A stretch of 64,000 nucleotides of DNA, from NCBI GenBank assembly GCA_019116585.1, contig DXBJ01000021.1:1-64000 (forward strand), given 5' to 3'. The notes under the pieces are model-generated. The model had not been told where the DNA came from, made no database searches, and saw nothing but the letters and a program-made list of their open reading frames with translations. Both the position numbers and the translations under genes were made by a program. This DNA is from Candidatus Faecalibacterium gallistercoris (GTDB taxonomy: Bacteria; Bacillota; Clostridia; Oscillospirales; Ruminococcaceae). Below are positions 21,707 to 30,234 of the stretch, piece by piece (the first letter of the stretch is position 1; every line of letters starts with the position of its first letter).

Positions 21707-23002
21707 GTGAAGGTCGAGATCAGCCGGGTGCTGGAGAAGATGGCCGGTTCCATGAACATCGGCTTGACCAAGATGACCCCGCCCTTCGACGGGATCGGAA
21801 ATTTTGACTACGGGCTGCGCCGCGCCCTGGACGCGGAATTTGACTGGCCGGGCTTTGGGCAGTCCCTGCTGGACCAGGTGCCGGAAAAGACGCTGGTCTT
21901 TGCACAGGGGGTGTTCGAGCTGCGGTTCGCGCTGTTCCTGGCGCCGGACGAGCCGGAAACACTGTACTGCTTTGGGCCCTGGGCGGACGGCCCCCAGTCC
22001 CGGGAGTCGCTGGACTGGTGTGCGACCTACCTGGACGAAAAGGCCCAGAAGGTGGTGGAGGAATACCACAACCGGGTGCGCCAGATGGACGACAACGCCA
22101 TCAAGACCACGTTGTTTGCGGTGATCTCGCTGCTGTTCCCGGAAGGGAAGCTGAAAACCGCCGAGTGGCGGGAGTTCATGCCCCTGCGCTTCCGCCCCAG
22201 CTTGGAGAGCTTCCGGGAAAAATCCTTTACCGAAGAGCTGCCCGCCGAGCTGATCGCCGAGCGCTACGCCGCCGAGAACCGGATGCTGGCGGCGGTGATC
22301 AAGGGGGACATCCAGACGGCGCTGGGGGGCTACGAGAGTTTCCGGCGGTTCCAGCTGACGCCCCGGATGCGCAGCCCCCTGCGGGACTTCAAAAACTTCA
22401 GCATCATCCTGAACAGCCTGTTGCGCAAATCCATCGAGCAGGCCAGCGTCCACCCCTATTACATCGACCAGATCTCCTCCCGCTTTGCGCTGGAGATCGA
22501 GGCCCTGGGCAGCGTCGAGGAGGGCGAGCGGCTGCGGGTGCGGATGGTGCGGGAATACTGCCGCTATGTGCAGAAATACTCCCTGCGGCAGTACAGCCCC
22601 CTGATCCAGAAGGTGATCAACGAGATCAACCTCCACCTGGACAGCACCCTGTCCCTCAAGACCCTGGCGGCCCAGTGCTACATCAGCCCCAGCTACCTGT
22701 CCAACGTCTTTAAGCAGGAGACGGGCCAGACCCTGACCGACTACATCAGCCGCCGCCGGATGGAGCGCGCCGCCCGCCTGCTGCTGACCACCAACGCCCG
22801 GGTGGCGATGGTGGCGGAGGAAGTGGGCATCCTGGACGTGAACTACTTCACCAAGATGTTCAAGAGCGCCACCGGCCAGACCCCCACCGCCTACCGGCGG
22901 GACAAGCGGGCCCAGGCCTCGCTGGAGGTGGCCCCCGACAGCGCCGCCCCTCTGCCCCCGCCCGCCGGCGGCGAAAAACGGGAAAAATTGAGAAAATCCT
23001 GA
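21707..23002 (+). CDS. AraC-family transcriptional regulator
   Basis: The protein is 431 residues. The last 110 or so form a double helix-turn-helix of AraC type (LKTLAAQCYISPSYLSNVFK, then TGQTLTDYISRRRMERAARL, and FTKMFKSATGQTPTAYRR). The first 300 residues are a variable sensor-like region with no known fold visible and no membrane segment. The GTG at 21707 is chosen because GGAGAGG lies 8 bases before it; the GTG at 21698 overlaps that site. It is divergent from the GH3 gene and is the likely activator of both glycosidase genes in response to a sugar. The C-terminal tail is Pro/Ala-rich. Confidence 0.86.
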   Translation: MKVEISRVLEKMAGSMNIGLTKMTPPFDGIGNFDYGLRRALDAEFDWPGFGQSLLDQVPEKTLVFAQGVFELRFALFLAPDEPETLYCFGPWADGPQSRESLDWCATYLDEKAQKVVEEYHNRVRQMDDNAIKTTLFAVISLLFPEGKLKTAEWREFMPLRFRPSLESFREKSFTEELPAELIAERYAAENRMLAAVIKGDIQTALGGYESFRRFQLTPRMRSPLRDFKNFSIILNSLLRKSIEQASVHPYYIDQISSRFALEIEALGSVEEGERLRVRMVREYCRYVQKYSLRQYSPLIQKVINEINLHLDSTLSLKTLAAQCYISPSYLSNVFKQETGQTLTDYISRRRMERAARLLLTTNARVAMVAEEVGILDVNYFTKMFKSATGQTPTAYRRDKRAQASLEVAPDSAAPLPPPAGGEKREKLRKS

Positions 23003-23011
23003 AATTGCCTC

Positions 23012-23040
23012 TTGCAATGCTGCGCGGAGTGTGCTATAAT
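23012..23040 (+). promoter_or_regulatory. tRNA-Thr promoter
   Basis: TTGCAA (23012-23017), a 17-base spacer and TATAAT (23035-23040) with extended TGC form a strong sigma-A promoter, 15 bases before the tRNA. Confidence 0.85.
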
Positions 23041-23055
23041 ACATCCCGCAGTCCT

Positions 23056-23131
<76 letters not shown>

Positions 23132-23143
23132 TATGCAATGCAG

Positions 23144-23178
23144 AAAGCCTCGAAGGGATAAACCTTCGGGGCTTTTTT
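23144..23178 (+). terminator. tRNA-Thr terminator
   Basis: AAAGCCTCGAAGG pairs with CCTTCGGGGCTTT (one G-T pair) and ends in six T residues. Confidence 0.88.
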
Positions 23179-23298
23179 GCGTCCTGCCGGCAGGATGTGA
23201 AATCGGGGTGAATACCGCCCGCGGGCTGCAATAGGGACCTGGTTTGATTCGTATAGCATATACTGGACCAGATTTTGGCAACCAACGAGGTGAAGTGT

Positions 23299-24804
23299 AT
23301 GCAGAAAAACCACAAAGTGCTGGCTGTGCTGGCCTGTCTGGCGCTGGCCGCCGGGACCATGGCCGGATGCGCGCCGTCGGCCCCGCCGGCAGACAGCGCC
23401 CCGGCCCGGACGGAGGAGGGGACTGCCAACCCCCTGAACGACGGGCGGCTGCGCTATCTGTACGATCTGAACAGCAGCGGCGGGGGCACCCTGCTGCGGG
23501 GCAGCGAACTGCTCTACCGGGCCAGCCCCTCCGAGAGCATCACCCTGCTGTACGCCCCCGGCCAGGCAGAGCCGGCGGGCTGGCAGCTGGGCCGGAACGA
23601 CGCGAACGGCCAGCGAGTCACCGAAGTGTACGACGAGGCGGGCCAGCTGATCTGGTCCGGCTCCGGCGCGTGGCGGGCCGCCCTGGCGGGGGAGACGCTG
23701 GCCCTGGAGCCGGGGAGCGCCGCCGTGGACGTGGGGCCCAGCGGCGTCACCGGCTGCCGCCTGATCGACACCGCCTCCGGGACGGAATACGCCCTGCCCG
23801 CCGAGACCTCCGGCTGCATCCCCACCGGGGCCGGGCAGGCGGTGCTGACCCTGAACACCGACCCGGCCGCCGGCGGCCTGGAGGGCAGCAGCGTGGTGGT
23901 CCTGGACCTGGCGTCGGGCGCGGAGCTGTACCGGATCGACCGGGCCTATGCCTACCGGGCCTACGGCCTGGACGGCCCCAGCCGCTGCGCCGGCATCCAG
24001 CGCTACGACCCCGCCACCGAGACCTGGTATACCGACCTGTACGACCCCGACACCCGGACCATGTACAGTCGGTTTGAGACCTTTTGCGGGGAAAATCTGA
24101 TCTGCTACCAGCCCGAGCCGGGGCGCTACGACGTCTGCGCCCTGGGCGAGACCGAGCCTCTGGCCAGCTACGACGGCCCCTGCTCCTACTGGCGGGAAGG
24201 GCTGGCCCTGGCCCGGGACGCGGAGGGCGGCGCGCACCTCTATCGGGCGGACGGGACGGAACAGCCGCTGTTCGACTTCCTGACCTATAGCGTGGACGGC
24301 GGCTACGCGGCTTTCCTGCTGCAGGACGGCAGCCTGCTGCTGTACGGCCCGGACGGCAGCGAAACGGCGATCGAGACCGGCCTGACCAGCCAGGACCGGG
24401 TGTCGGTGATGGGGGCCCAGGGAGGCCGCGTCCTGCTCAGCGTCAGCGACGCGGACTACACCGTCACCCGCAGTTTGATCTATGACGCTTCCGGCCTGCT
24501 GTACGACAGCGACGGCAGCGGCTACGACCGGCTGATGTACCTGACCATGGGCCCGGAGGGCCCGCTGTACAACGCGACCCGGCAGGGAGCGGGGGGCGGC
24601 TGGCTGTCCGACGTGGTGGACAGCCGGGGCAACGCCCTGCTGACGGGGCTGGCCGACGTCTCCTGGGGGGACGACCTGCCCGACGGGGTCATCGCGGCCC
24701 GGCGCGGCTTTGAGCGGGGCTACATGGACTTGGAAGGCAACTGGCTTTACAGCGAGAGCGTCTTTACCTCCCTTGCGGATGAGGACGGCTCGTATGACTG
24801 GTAA
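23299..24804 (+). CDS. Uncharacterised lipoprotein
   Basis: The protein is 501 residues. It has a signal peptide with lipobox TMAGC (Cys24), then an Ala/Pro/Thr linker and a long beta-rich region with propeller-like strands (LLRGSELLYRASPSE, ELYRIDRAYAYRAYGLDG, GLALARDAEGGAHLYR, GYMDLEGNWLYSESVF). The repeated strand pattern resembles the WG-repeat or beta-propeller style of surface lipoproteins. No enzyme motif is seen and I do not recognise a family. It is 20 bases upstream of a substrate-binding lipoprotein, so the pair may act together outside the membrane. Confidence 0.7.
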   Translation: MQKNHKVLAVLACLALAAGTMAGCAPSAPPADSAPARTEEGTANPLNDGRLRYLYDLNSSGGGTLLRGSELLYRASPSESITLLYAPGQAEPAGWQLGRNDANGQRVTEVYDEAGQLIWSGSGAWRAALAGETLALEPGSAAVDVGPSGVTGCRLIDTASGTEYALPAETSGCIPTGAGQAVLTLNTDPAAGGLEGSSVVVLDLASGAELYRIDRAYAYRAYGLDGPSRCAGIQRYDPATETWYTDLYDPDTRTMYSRFETFCGENLICYQPEPGRYDVCALGETEPLASYDGPCSYWREGLALARDAEGGAHLYRADGTEQPLFDFLTYSVDGGYAAFLLQDGSLLLYGPDGSETAIETGLTSQDRVSVMGAQGGRVLLSVSDADYTVTRSLIYDASGLLYDSDGSGYDRLMYLTMGPEGPLYNATRQGAGGGWLSDVVDSRGNALLTGLADVSWGDDLPDGVIAARRGFERGYMDLEGNWLYSESVFTSLADEDGSYDW

Positions 24805-24824
24805 GGAAGAAAAGGAGCAGCACC

Positions 24825-25787
24825 ATGCGAAACACAAAACTTTCCCGCCGCAGTTTCCTGGCGGCGCTGGGCCTGGGGACGGCCGCCCTGTGGCTGGGGG
24901 GCTGCGGGCCCGCCGGCAGCACGCCGGACGATGCGCCCAGCCAGGCCCCGGCCTCCAGCCTGCCGGAGGAGGCGGAGGCAGAGCCCTTCCTGACCCCGGA
25001 GGAATTCCCGGGGATGGACGGCTCCACCGCCTGCATCCCCCTCATCGCCCAGATGATGGCCGACGCCGCCGGCGTCCCCCTTGAGGAGGCCCAGAGCAGC
25101 GTCACCGTCAGCACCACCGCCTACGCCTGGGAGAACATGGGGGTCTACGGCAGCTCCGACATCGGGCTGCTGGTGGTCTACGAGGCCCCCGACTACGTCA
25201 AGGAGGAGATCGCCGCCGCCGGCGTGGAGCTGGAACAGAAGGCGGTGGGCCGGGACGCGCTGGTCTTTATCGTCAACGAGGAGAACCCGGTCCAGAGCCT
25301 GACCCTCGGCCAGCTGCGGGACATCTACGCCGGCCGGGTCACCAACTGGAGCGAGGTGGGCGGCGCCGACGTGCCCATCGTGGCCTTCCAGCGGGGGGAG
25401 GACAGCGGCAGCCAGACCCTGTTCCAAAAACTGCTGATCGGGGACGGGGAGCTGATGGAGGCCCCCACCGAGCTGGCCCCCGCCTCCATGGGAGGGCTGG
25501 TGGACAGCGTGGCCGCCTACAACAACAGTGCCAACGCCATCGGCTTTTCGGTCTACTATTATATAGACCAGATGTATTCCCAGCCAGGGCTGCGCCTGCT
25601 GGCGGTGGAAGGGGTGGAGCCCTCAAACGACACCATCGCCGCCCAGGAGTACCCCCTGTGCAACGACTTCTACGCCGTCATCCGGGCCAACGCCGCCCCC
25701 GACAGCCCCGAGCGCCGGCTCTATGACTGGCTGTCCACCGATGCGGGCCGCGCCTGCATCGAAAAGGCGGGCTACGTCCCGGCCTGA
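24825..25787 (+). CDS. PstS-like substrate-binding lipoprotein
   Basis: The protein is 320 residues. RRSFL at 8-12 followed by a hydrophobic stretch and lipobox LGGC (Cys27) suggests a lipidated, possibly Tat-exported protein. The body matches the periplasmic-binding-protein-like fold of PstS: DALVFIVNEENPVQSLTLGQ, LRDIYAGRVTNWSEVGG, GEDSGSQTLFQ and NANAIGFSVYYY-like segments are the usual signature order. PstS proteins bind phosphate for an ABC importer, but no pstCAB genes are near, so it may instead be a sensor or bind another anion. AAGGAGC precedes the ATG, and the gene follows the lipoprotein at 23299 closely. Confidence 0.78.
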   Translation: MRNTKLSRRSFLAALGLGTAALWLGGCGPAGSTPDDAPSQAPASSLPEEAEAEPFLTPEEFPGMDGSTACIPLIAQMMADAAGVPLEEAQSSVTVSTTAYAWENMGVYGSSDIGLLVVYEAPDYVKEEIAAAGVELEQKAVGRDALVFIVNEENPVQSLTLGQLRDIYAGRVTNWSEVGGADVPIVAFQRGEDSGSQTLFQKLLIGDGELMEAPTELAPASMGGLVDSVAAYNNSANAIGFSVYYYIDQMYSQPGLRLLAVEGVEPSNDTIAAQEYPLCNDFYAVIRANAAPDSPERRLYDWLSTDAGRACIEKAGYVPA

Positions 25788-25792
25788 AGAAA

Positions 25793-26098
25793 TTTAGGGG
25801 GAACCCATTTCTGCCCGCATACGCGGGACAGAAATCCACTTGGTTGCGGTGCCCTGTTTTTGCTGCGCGTGCAAAAGCCCGCTTGCAAAAAGCAGACCGC
25901 TGCCCCTGCTCCGCTTCGGCTGTTTCGTCCGCTGGACGCGCCTCAGCTTCGCAGTCCCTAATATCCCCCTTTTAGACAAAATTTGGCGCCGAACCGCGCA
26001 CTCGCCGCAAGGCGGCTCGCACACTCTCAGCGCCAAATTTCCCTGTATGTGTCCCGTCCATCCGCACATGTCGGCTGGACGGGACTTTTTTGACAGTC
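25793..26098 (+). repeat. Structured intergenic element, copy A (with nested insertion)
   Basis: Helix order: P1 left arm TTTAGGGGGAA (its right arm is split by an insertion), P2 ATTTCTG-CCCGC/GCGGG-CAGAAAT, P3 AAATTTGGCGCCGA (25978-25991) with TCAGCGCCAAATTT (26027-26040), P4 CGCCGCAAGGCGG inside P3, and P5 GTCCCGTCCA/TGGACGGGAC followed by TTTTTT. The flanks ACCGCGCACTCG and CTCGCACACTC inside P3 are unpaired but conserved in all full copies. About 117 bases (25838-25954) are extra compared with copies B and D. It lies between convergent genes. Confidence 0.8.
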
Positions 26099-26100
26099 GG

Positions 26101-26130
26101 AGCGTGGCGCTTTTGCGGCACGCTTTTTTG
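26101..26130 (+). terminator. Hairpin AGCGTG-CACGCT with T-tract
   Basis: AGCGTGGCGC and GCGGCACGCT pair around TTTT and are followed by six T residues. Nearly the same hairpin stands at 58786-58809 beside copy D, but on the other side of that element, so it is a separate module that travels with the family. Confidence 0.7.
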
Positions 26131-26694
26131 TCAGGGCAGGCCGGCTGCGGCGGCCGCCAGCTTGCACACGCCGGCCAGCACCATCACCAGGATGGGGTCC
26201 AGCTTGCACTTGAGCAGCAGGAACAGGCTCAGCGCAAAGATCAGCACCATCACCCAGTTGGTGGCGGCCAGGGCGATCACCGCGTCCCCCCAGAAGGCGG
26301 TGACCAGGATGGAAAGCCCCGCCGAGGCAATCAGCGCCACCACCGCCGGCCGCAGGGAGCCCAGTACGCCCTGTAATAAGGCCATGGTGCGGTACTTCAG
26401 GTAGAGCTTGGCGATGAGGGTGACGATGATGCAGGAGGGCAGGATGCAGCCCAGGGTGGCCACCGCCGCCCCCGGCACCCCCGCGATCTTGATGCCCACG
26501 AAGGTGGCCGAGTTGATGGCGATGGGGCCCGGGGTCATCTGGGAGATGGTGATGAGGTCGGTGAACTCGGGCATGGACAGCCAGCCGTGCCGCTCCACGA
26601 TCTGCCCCTGGATGAGGGGGATGGCCGCATACCCGCCCCCGAAACTGAACAGCCCGATCTGCAAAAAGCTCCAAAACAGCTGCAGGTAGATCAT
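26131..26694 (-). CDS. Chromate transporter family protein, second half
   Basis: The protein is 187 residues with about five or six membrane segments. The CHR-domain signature is clear: LFSFGGGYAAIPLIQ near the N-terminus, then MTPGPIAINSATFVG. Short CHR proteins work as pairs of unlike halves that export chromate or import related anions. The start overlaps the stop of the partner gene (ATGA at 26691), so expression is coupled. AAGGAGG lies 7 bases before the ATG. The true substrate in a gut anaerobe is uncertain. It is convergent with the PstS-like gene across element A. Confidence 0.87.
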   Translation of the reverse strand: MIYLQLFWSFLQIGLFSFGGGYAAIPLIQGQIVERHGWLSMPEFTDLITISQMTPGPIAINSATFVGIKIAGVPGAAVATLGCILPSCIIVTLIAKLYLKYRTMALLQGVLGSLRPAVVALIASAGLSILVTAFWGDAVIALAATNWVMVLIFALSLFLLLKCKLDPILVMVLAGVCKLAAAAAGLP

Positions 26695-27275
26695 TCCGCG
26701 CCCTCCTTTTTGTGCCGCAGGGCCAGCAGGGTGCGCACGGCGCCCACCCCGGCGGCCGCCAGGATCACCACCACCACGTTGACCCCGAACAGGCAGGTGG
26801 CCGCAAAGGCCGCCGCCAGGATGAGCATCGAGGCCGCGCTGCGGGAGCGGGCCACGTCCGCCCCCATCTGCCACACCACCGAGGCGATCACCGCGCCCAC
26901 CCCGGCCTGCATCCCGGTCAGCATCTGGCTGACCAGGAAGTTGTCCCGGAAGGCTTCGTAAAACACCGAGATGGCCGAGATGATGACGAAGGGCGGGATG
27001 ATGGTGGCCACGATGGCCACCGCCGCCCCCGGCATCCCCGCCAGCTTGTAGCCCACCACGATGGCGCCGTTCACCGCGATGGCCCCCGGCGCGGACTGGG
27101 CGATGGCCACCAGGTCCAGCATCTCGTCCTCCTCGATCCAGTGGTATTCGTCCACGAACTTTTTCTTGAGCAGGGTGACGATCACGTACCCGCCCCCAAA
27201 GGTAAAGGCGCTGAGGTACAGGGTGGAAAAGAACAGCCGGCGCAGCACCTGCCGTTTGTTGTTTGTCTCGTTCAT
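26691..27275 (-). CDS. Chromate transporter family protein, first half
   Basis: The protein is 194 residues with the same CHR fold as its neighbour: AFTFGGGYVIVTLLKKKF, then SAPGAIAVNGAIVVGYKLAG and several hydrophobic helices. It is the first gene of a two-gene operon whose products probably form an antiparallel heterodimer. The ATG at 27275 is preferred to an upstream TTG frame because AGGAGG precedes it. A consensus promoter lies just upstream, divergent from the sulfotransferase gene, which suggests strong constitutive expression. Confidence 0.87.
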   Translation of the reverse strand: MNETNNKRQVLRRLFFSTLYLSAFTFGGGYVIVTLLKKKFVDEYHWIEEDEMLDLVAIAQSAPGAIAVNGAIVVGYKLAGMPGAAVAIVATIIPPFVIISAISVFYEAFRDNFLVSQMLTGMQAGVGAVIASVVWQMGADVARSRSAASMLILAAAFAATCLFGVNVVVVILAAAGVGAVRTLLALRHKKEGAE

Positions 27276-27307
27276 AAGCGCAGCCCTCCTGTTGATTTGG
27301 CAGAGCA

Positions 27308-27336
27308 AGCATAGCACGGCCGGGGCGCTGTGTCAA
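27308..27336 (-). promoter_or_regulatory. Promoter of the chromate transporter operon
   Basis: On the minus strand TTGACA (27331-27336), a 17-base spacer and TATGCT (27308-27313) with extended TGC. Confidence 0.82.
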
Positions 27337-27438
27337 ATGCAGGCCGGGGCTTTGTGTCAGGCAAAGGGCGGCCGCCGGGAAGATTTTACACCGATCTGTT
27401 CCAGTTTGTGGCACAGGCAACGCAAAAAACGCGATTTG

Positions 27439-27470
27439 TTGACACACCCTCAACATTCGGGTGCTATACT
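27439..27470 (+). promoter_or_regulatory. Sulfotransferase promoter
   Basis: TATACT (27465-27470) with extended TGC is clear. TTGACA (27439-27444) lies 20 bases upstream, longer than the optimum. The spacer holds the inverted repeat CACCC/GGGTG, so a regulator may bend or bind the spacer. Confidence 0.6.
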
Positions 27471-27562
27471 TAGTTTGGTCTGAGCCTGGCTCCGGCCGGG
27501 AAGCGTTTGGCCATAAAAGGCCCATCCTTGTATGAGAAACCGTTCAGAAAGGATTGCCACCC

Positions 27563-29350
27563 ATGAAAACGAAACCGAAACAAAAAAAGCGCCTCTGGCT
27601 GCCCTTTGCCATTGCGGCGGGGGTGATCGTCCTGCTGCTGGTGCTGGCCCCCATCGTGGTGCCGGCGGTGGGCAAATGGTTCACGTCGCAGGAGACCGCC
27701 GTCCGCGACGGCTGGGCCGTGGACGTGGGCGACCTGATCGGCGTGGACGAGACCCAGCAGATCGAGATCCGCCACGCGCCGGTGGAGTCCAGCATCACCG
27801 TCCTGCAGCTGGTGCCCACCGACATCGAGGACGAAGGGTTTACATACTACGACACCGCCGTGCAGCAGCGGATCCGCGCCATGCTGGACCGGGGGCAGCA
27901 GATCTCCGGCCGGCAGGTGCAGTGGACCGCCGAGACCCCCCTGGCCATGCTGGACCCCTTCGGCACCGGGGCCAACGGCCTGTACCTCTATTTTGAGACG
28001 GATTTCCCCACCCAGGTGGAGTACACCATCCGGGTGGACGACGAGCGCATCCCCGACTACACCGCCACCGCCGCCGACAGCTCCGGCAAGGCGTATTCCA
28101 CCACCCACGAGTTCCAGCTGATCGGCCTGGTGCCCGGCGAGGTGAACGAAGTCACCATGACCCTGCGGGGCAGCTGGGGCAACGTGCGCCAGACCGTCCG
28201 CTTCACCATCGAGATGCCCGAGACCCACTCCGGCTACGACACCGTGCTGGAAGTGACCGACGGCCCCAGCACCGAGCCCCTGGACGACGGGCTGTTCACC
28301 ATGATGCGGACCAACGGGTACCTTGGCTACGGCTTTTTGTACGACAACAGCGGCGTCATGCGCTATGAGATGGTGCTGGAAGGCTTTGGCATGGACCGCA
28401 TCCTGTTCTACGGGGACGAGATGGTCACCTGCGTGTCCTCCAACAAGCTGGCCCGGATCAACGGCCTGGGCGAGGTGGAGCAGGTCTACCCCCTGGGGGA
28501 CTACGAGCTGCACCACGACATCAACTACGGCCGGGACGGCACGGTGGTGGCCCTGGCCGAAAAGGCCGGCGACACCAACGTCGAGGACCTGGTGCTGGAG
28601 ATCGACCTTGCCACCGGCGAGGTGACCGAGCTGTTGGACTTCAAGGACCTGATGGCGGGCTACTACGCCCAGACCCGGCCCATCCGCGCCACCGACCCCT
28701 TCTTCTGGCAGGTGGACGAGCAGGACTGGATCCACCTGAACACCATCCAGTACCTGCCCGAAACCGACAGCCTGGTGGTCTCCTCCCGGGAGACGTCCAC
28801 CGCCATCAAGGTGGAGGACGTCCACGGCGCGGCCAGCGTCGGCTGGCTGTGCGGCGACCCCGCCTTCTGGCAGGGCACCGGCTATGAGGACTACTGCCTG
28901 ACCCCGGTGAACGATTTTACCTGGCAGTACGGCCAGCACAGCGTGGCCTGGGCCCCCGGCGACGAGGAGGGCGTGGGCTATCTGCGGATGTTCAACAACA
29001 ACTACTGGGCCCTGTCCTCCCGGGACGGCTACGACCCCGACCTGCCCGACGGGGTGGGCACCGACCTGTACGGCGGCGAAGGGGACTACAGCTATACCTA
29101 CGTCTACCGCATCGATGAGAACGCCGGCACCGTCGAGCTGGTGGAGTCCTTCCCGGTGCCGTATTCCAGCATCGTGTCCAACTCCACCCTGAACGAGGAC
29201 ACCGGCCACTGGGCGGTGAACAGCGGCATCGCCATGGTCTTTGGGGAATACGACGCCGGCGGCGCCCTCATCCGGCAGTATGCCTACGAGTGCACCATGC
29301 AGGGCTACCGCACCTTCAAGTACGACTACAAGGGATTCTGGTTCCAGTAA
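27563..29350 (+). CDS. Membrane-anchored aryl-sulfate sulfotransferase (AssT family)
   Basis: The protein is 595 residues. Residues 11-36 form an uncleaved-looking N-terminal membrane anchor, so the enzyme faces outward. The C-terminal propeller carries the family residues in order: HHD (317-319), DWIHLN (His391), SSR (Arg409) and QYGQHS (His459). The 18-residue gap between His391 and Arg409 equals the gap between the matching residues of the E. coli enzyme, where the last histidine takes the sulfate. AssT moves sulfate from one phenol to another without PAPS, relevant to host and drug phenol sulfates in the gut. The ATG at 27563 has AGAAAGGA 9 bases upstream. Confidence 0.85.
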   Translation: MKTKPKQKKRLWLPFAIAAGVIVLLLVLAPIVVPAVGKWFTSQETAVRDGWAVDVGDLIGVDETQQIEIRHAPVESSITVLQLVPTDIEDEGFTYYDTAVQQRIRAMLDRGQQISGRQVQWTAETPLAMLDPFGTGANGLYLYFETDFPTQVEYTIRVDDERIPDYTATAADSSGKAYSTTHEFQLIGLVPGEVNEVTMTLRGSWGNVRQTVRFTIEMPETHSGYDTVLEVTDGPSTEPLDDGLFTMMRTNGYLGYGFLYDNSGVMRYEMVLEGFGMDRILFYGDEMVTCVSSNKLARINGLGEVEQVYPLGDYELHHDINYGRDGTVVALAEKAGDTNVEDLVLEIDLATGEVTELLDFKDLMAGYYAQTRPIRATDPFFWQVDEQDWIHLNTIQYLPETDSLVVSSRETSTAIKVEDVHGAASVGWLCGDPAFWQGTGYEDYCLTPVNDFTWQYGQHSVAWAPGDEEGVGYLRMFNNNYWALSSRDGYDPDLPDGVGTDLYGGEGDYSYTYVYRIDENAGTVELVESFPVPYSSIVSNSTLNEDTGHWAVNSGIAMVFGEYDAGGALIRQYAYECTMQGYRTFKYDYKGFWFQ

Positions 29351-29355
29351 AAGCT

Positions 29356-29543
29356 CCAGGGGGAACCCATTTCTGCCCGCATACGCGGGACAGAAATTCC
29401 TTCCCCCTGGTATCCCCCTGGGGACAAAATTGAGCGCTGAACCGCGCACTCGGCCTTGCGGCCTCGCACACTCTCAGCGCTCAATTTCCCTGTATGTGTC
29501 CCGTCCATCCGCACATGTCGGCTGGACGGGACTTTTTTTGACA
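29356..29543 (+). repeat. Structured intergenic element, copy B
   Basis: This is a full copy starting six bases after the sulfotransferase stop. P1 is CCAGGGGGAA/TTCCCCCTGG (TTA/TAA in copy D changed on both sides). P2 is the same as in copy A. P3 is AAATTGAGCGCTGA/TCAGCGCTCAATTT (GG/CC in copies A and D changed to GA/TC). P4 is GGCC-TTGC-GGCC instead of GCC-GCAA-GGC. P5 is the GTCCCGTCCA/TGGACGGGAC terminator with seven T residues. Paired changes in P1, P3 and P4 support a conserved RNA or cruciform fold. Confidence 0.85.
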
Positions 29544-29581
29544 AGCTGCGGCACGCCCAAAGACCGTGGCAGAGAGGGCGG

Positions 29582-29980
29582 TCAGCAGCCGCCGTTGCCG
29601 GCGCAGCCGTGGCTGCCGCAGTGGTGGCCGCCGTCGTGATGCTCGCCGTGGTGGTCGCAGTGGACGTCGGGCTGGTAGTCCAGGCGGCCCGCCAGCAGGG
29701 CGTCCACCGCCGCGTCGGCCGGGCCGGAGGCCCCGCCGTACAGCCGGATGCCCGCGGAGGCCAGGGCGGCCTGGGCGCCGCCGCCGATGCCGCCGCAGAT
29801 CAAAACATCGGCCCCCAGCTGCTGCAGGACGCCGGCCAGGGCGCCGTGGCCCTGGCCGCCGGTGCCCACCACCTGGCTGCGGAGGACCTGCCCGTTTTCC
29901 ACATCGTAGACTTTGAACTGTTCGGTACGGCCGAAATGCTGGAAGATCTCGCCGTTTGCGTAGGTGACTGCAATTCTCAT
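29582..29980 (-). CDS. NifX/NifB-type (dinitrogenase cofactor) family protein with His/Cys-rich tail
   Basis: The protein is 132 residues. Residues 1-105 match the small domain that binds iron-molybdenum cofactor precursors in NifX, NafY and NifB: MRIAVTYANGEIFQHFGRTE at the start and ADVLICGGIGGGAQAALASAG in the middle. No nitrogenase genes are present, so, as in many anaerobes, it probably handles another metal or iron-sulfur cluster. The last 27 residues hold eight His and four Cys (CDHHGEHHDGGHHCGSHGC), a likely metal-chelating tail. AAAGGAAG precedes the ATG. It is monocistronic and convergent with the sulfotransferase gene. Confidence 0.85.
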   Translation of the reverse strand: MRIAVTYANGEIFQHFGRTEQFKVYDVENGQVLRSQVVGTGGQGHGALAGVLQQLGADVLICGGIGGGAQAALASAGIRLYGGASGPADAAVDALLAGRLDYQPDVHCDHHGEHHDGGHHCGSHGCAGNGGC

Positions 29981-30031
29981 GGGATAGCTTCCTTTCTGTG
30001 GGGCCCCGGGGAGGGGGCCGGATCTCTCCTG

Positions 30032-30040
30032 CCTATTGTA
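30032..30040 (-). promoter_or_regulatory. Extended -10 promoter of the NifX-like gene
   Basis: On the minus strand TGCTACAAT (-10 at 30035-30040) stands 55 bases before the start codon. No convincing -35 is seen, as is common for extended -10 promoters. Confidence 0.5.
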
Positions 30041-30139
30041 GCACGTTGCGGCCCGGAATGCCAGAGCCGCGGCCGGAAAAGGGCAAAACGGCCCGGCTGC
30101 CCTGTAGAGTTGCACAAAGAGACCGGGGCAATTCTCTAT

Positions 30140-30168
30140 TTGACGGGACTTTGCCGCTGTGTTACAAT
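30140..30168 (+). promoter_or_regulatory. LacI-family regulator promoter
   Basis: TTGACG (30140-30145), a 17-base spacer and TACAAT (30163-30168). Confidence 0.8.
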
Positions 30169-30234
30169 AGAAACAGTTTGAAAAATGGCATTTTTTATGC
30201 AGTTTCACTCAAAAATGTCAGGAGGTATAAGGAA

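Noticed and set aside
25793..26098. Element A as an insertion sequence
   Set aside because: No transposase frame and no terminal target duplication is visible; conservation is of helices, not of coding sequence.
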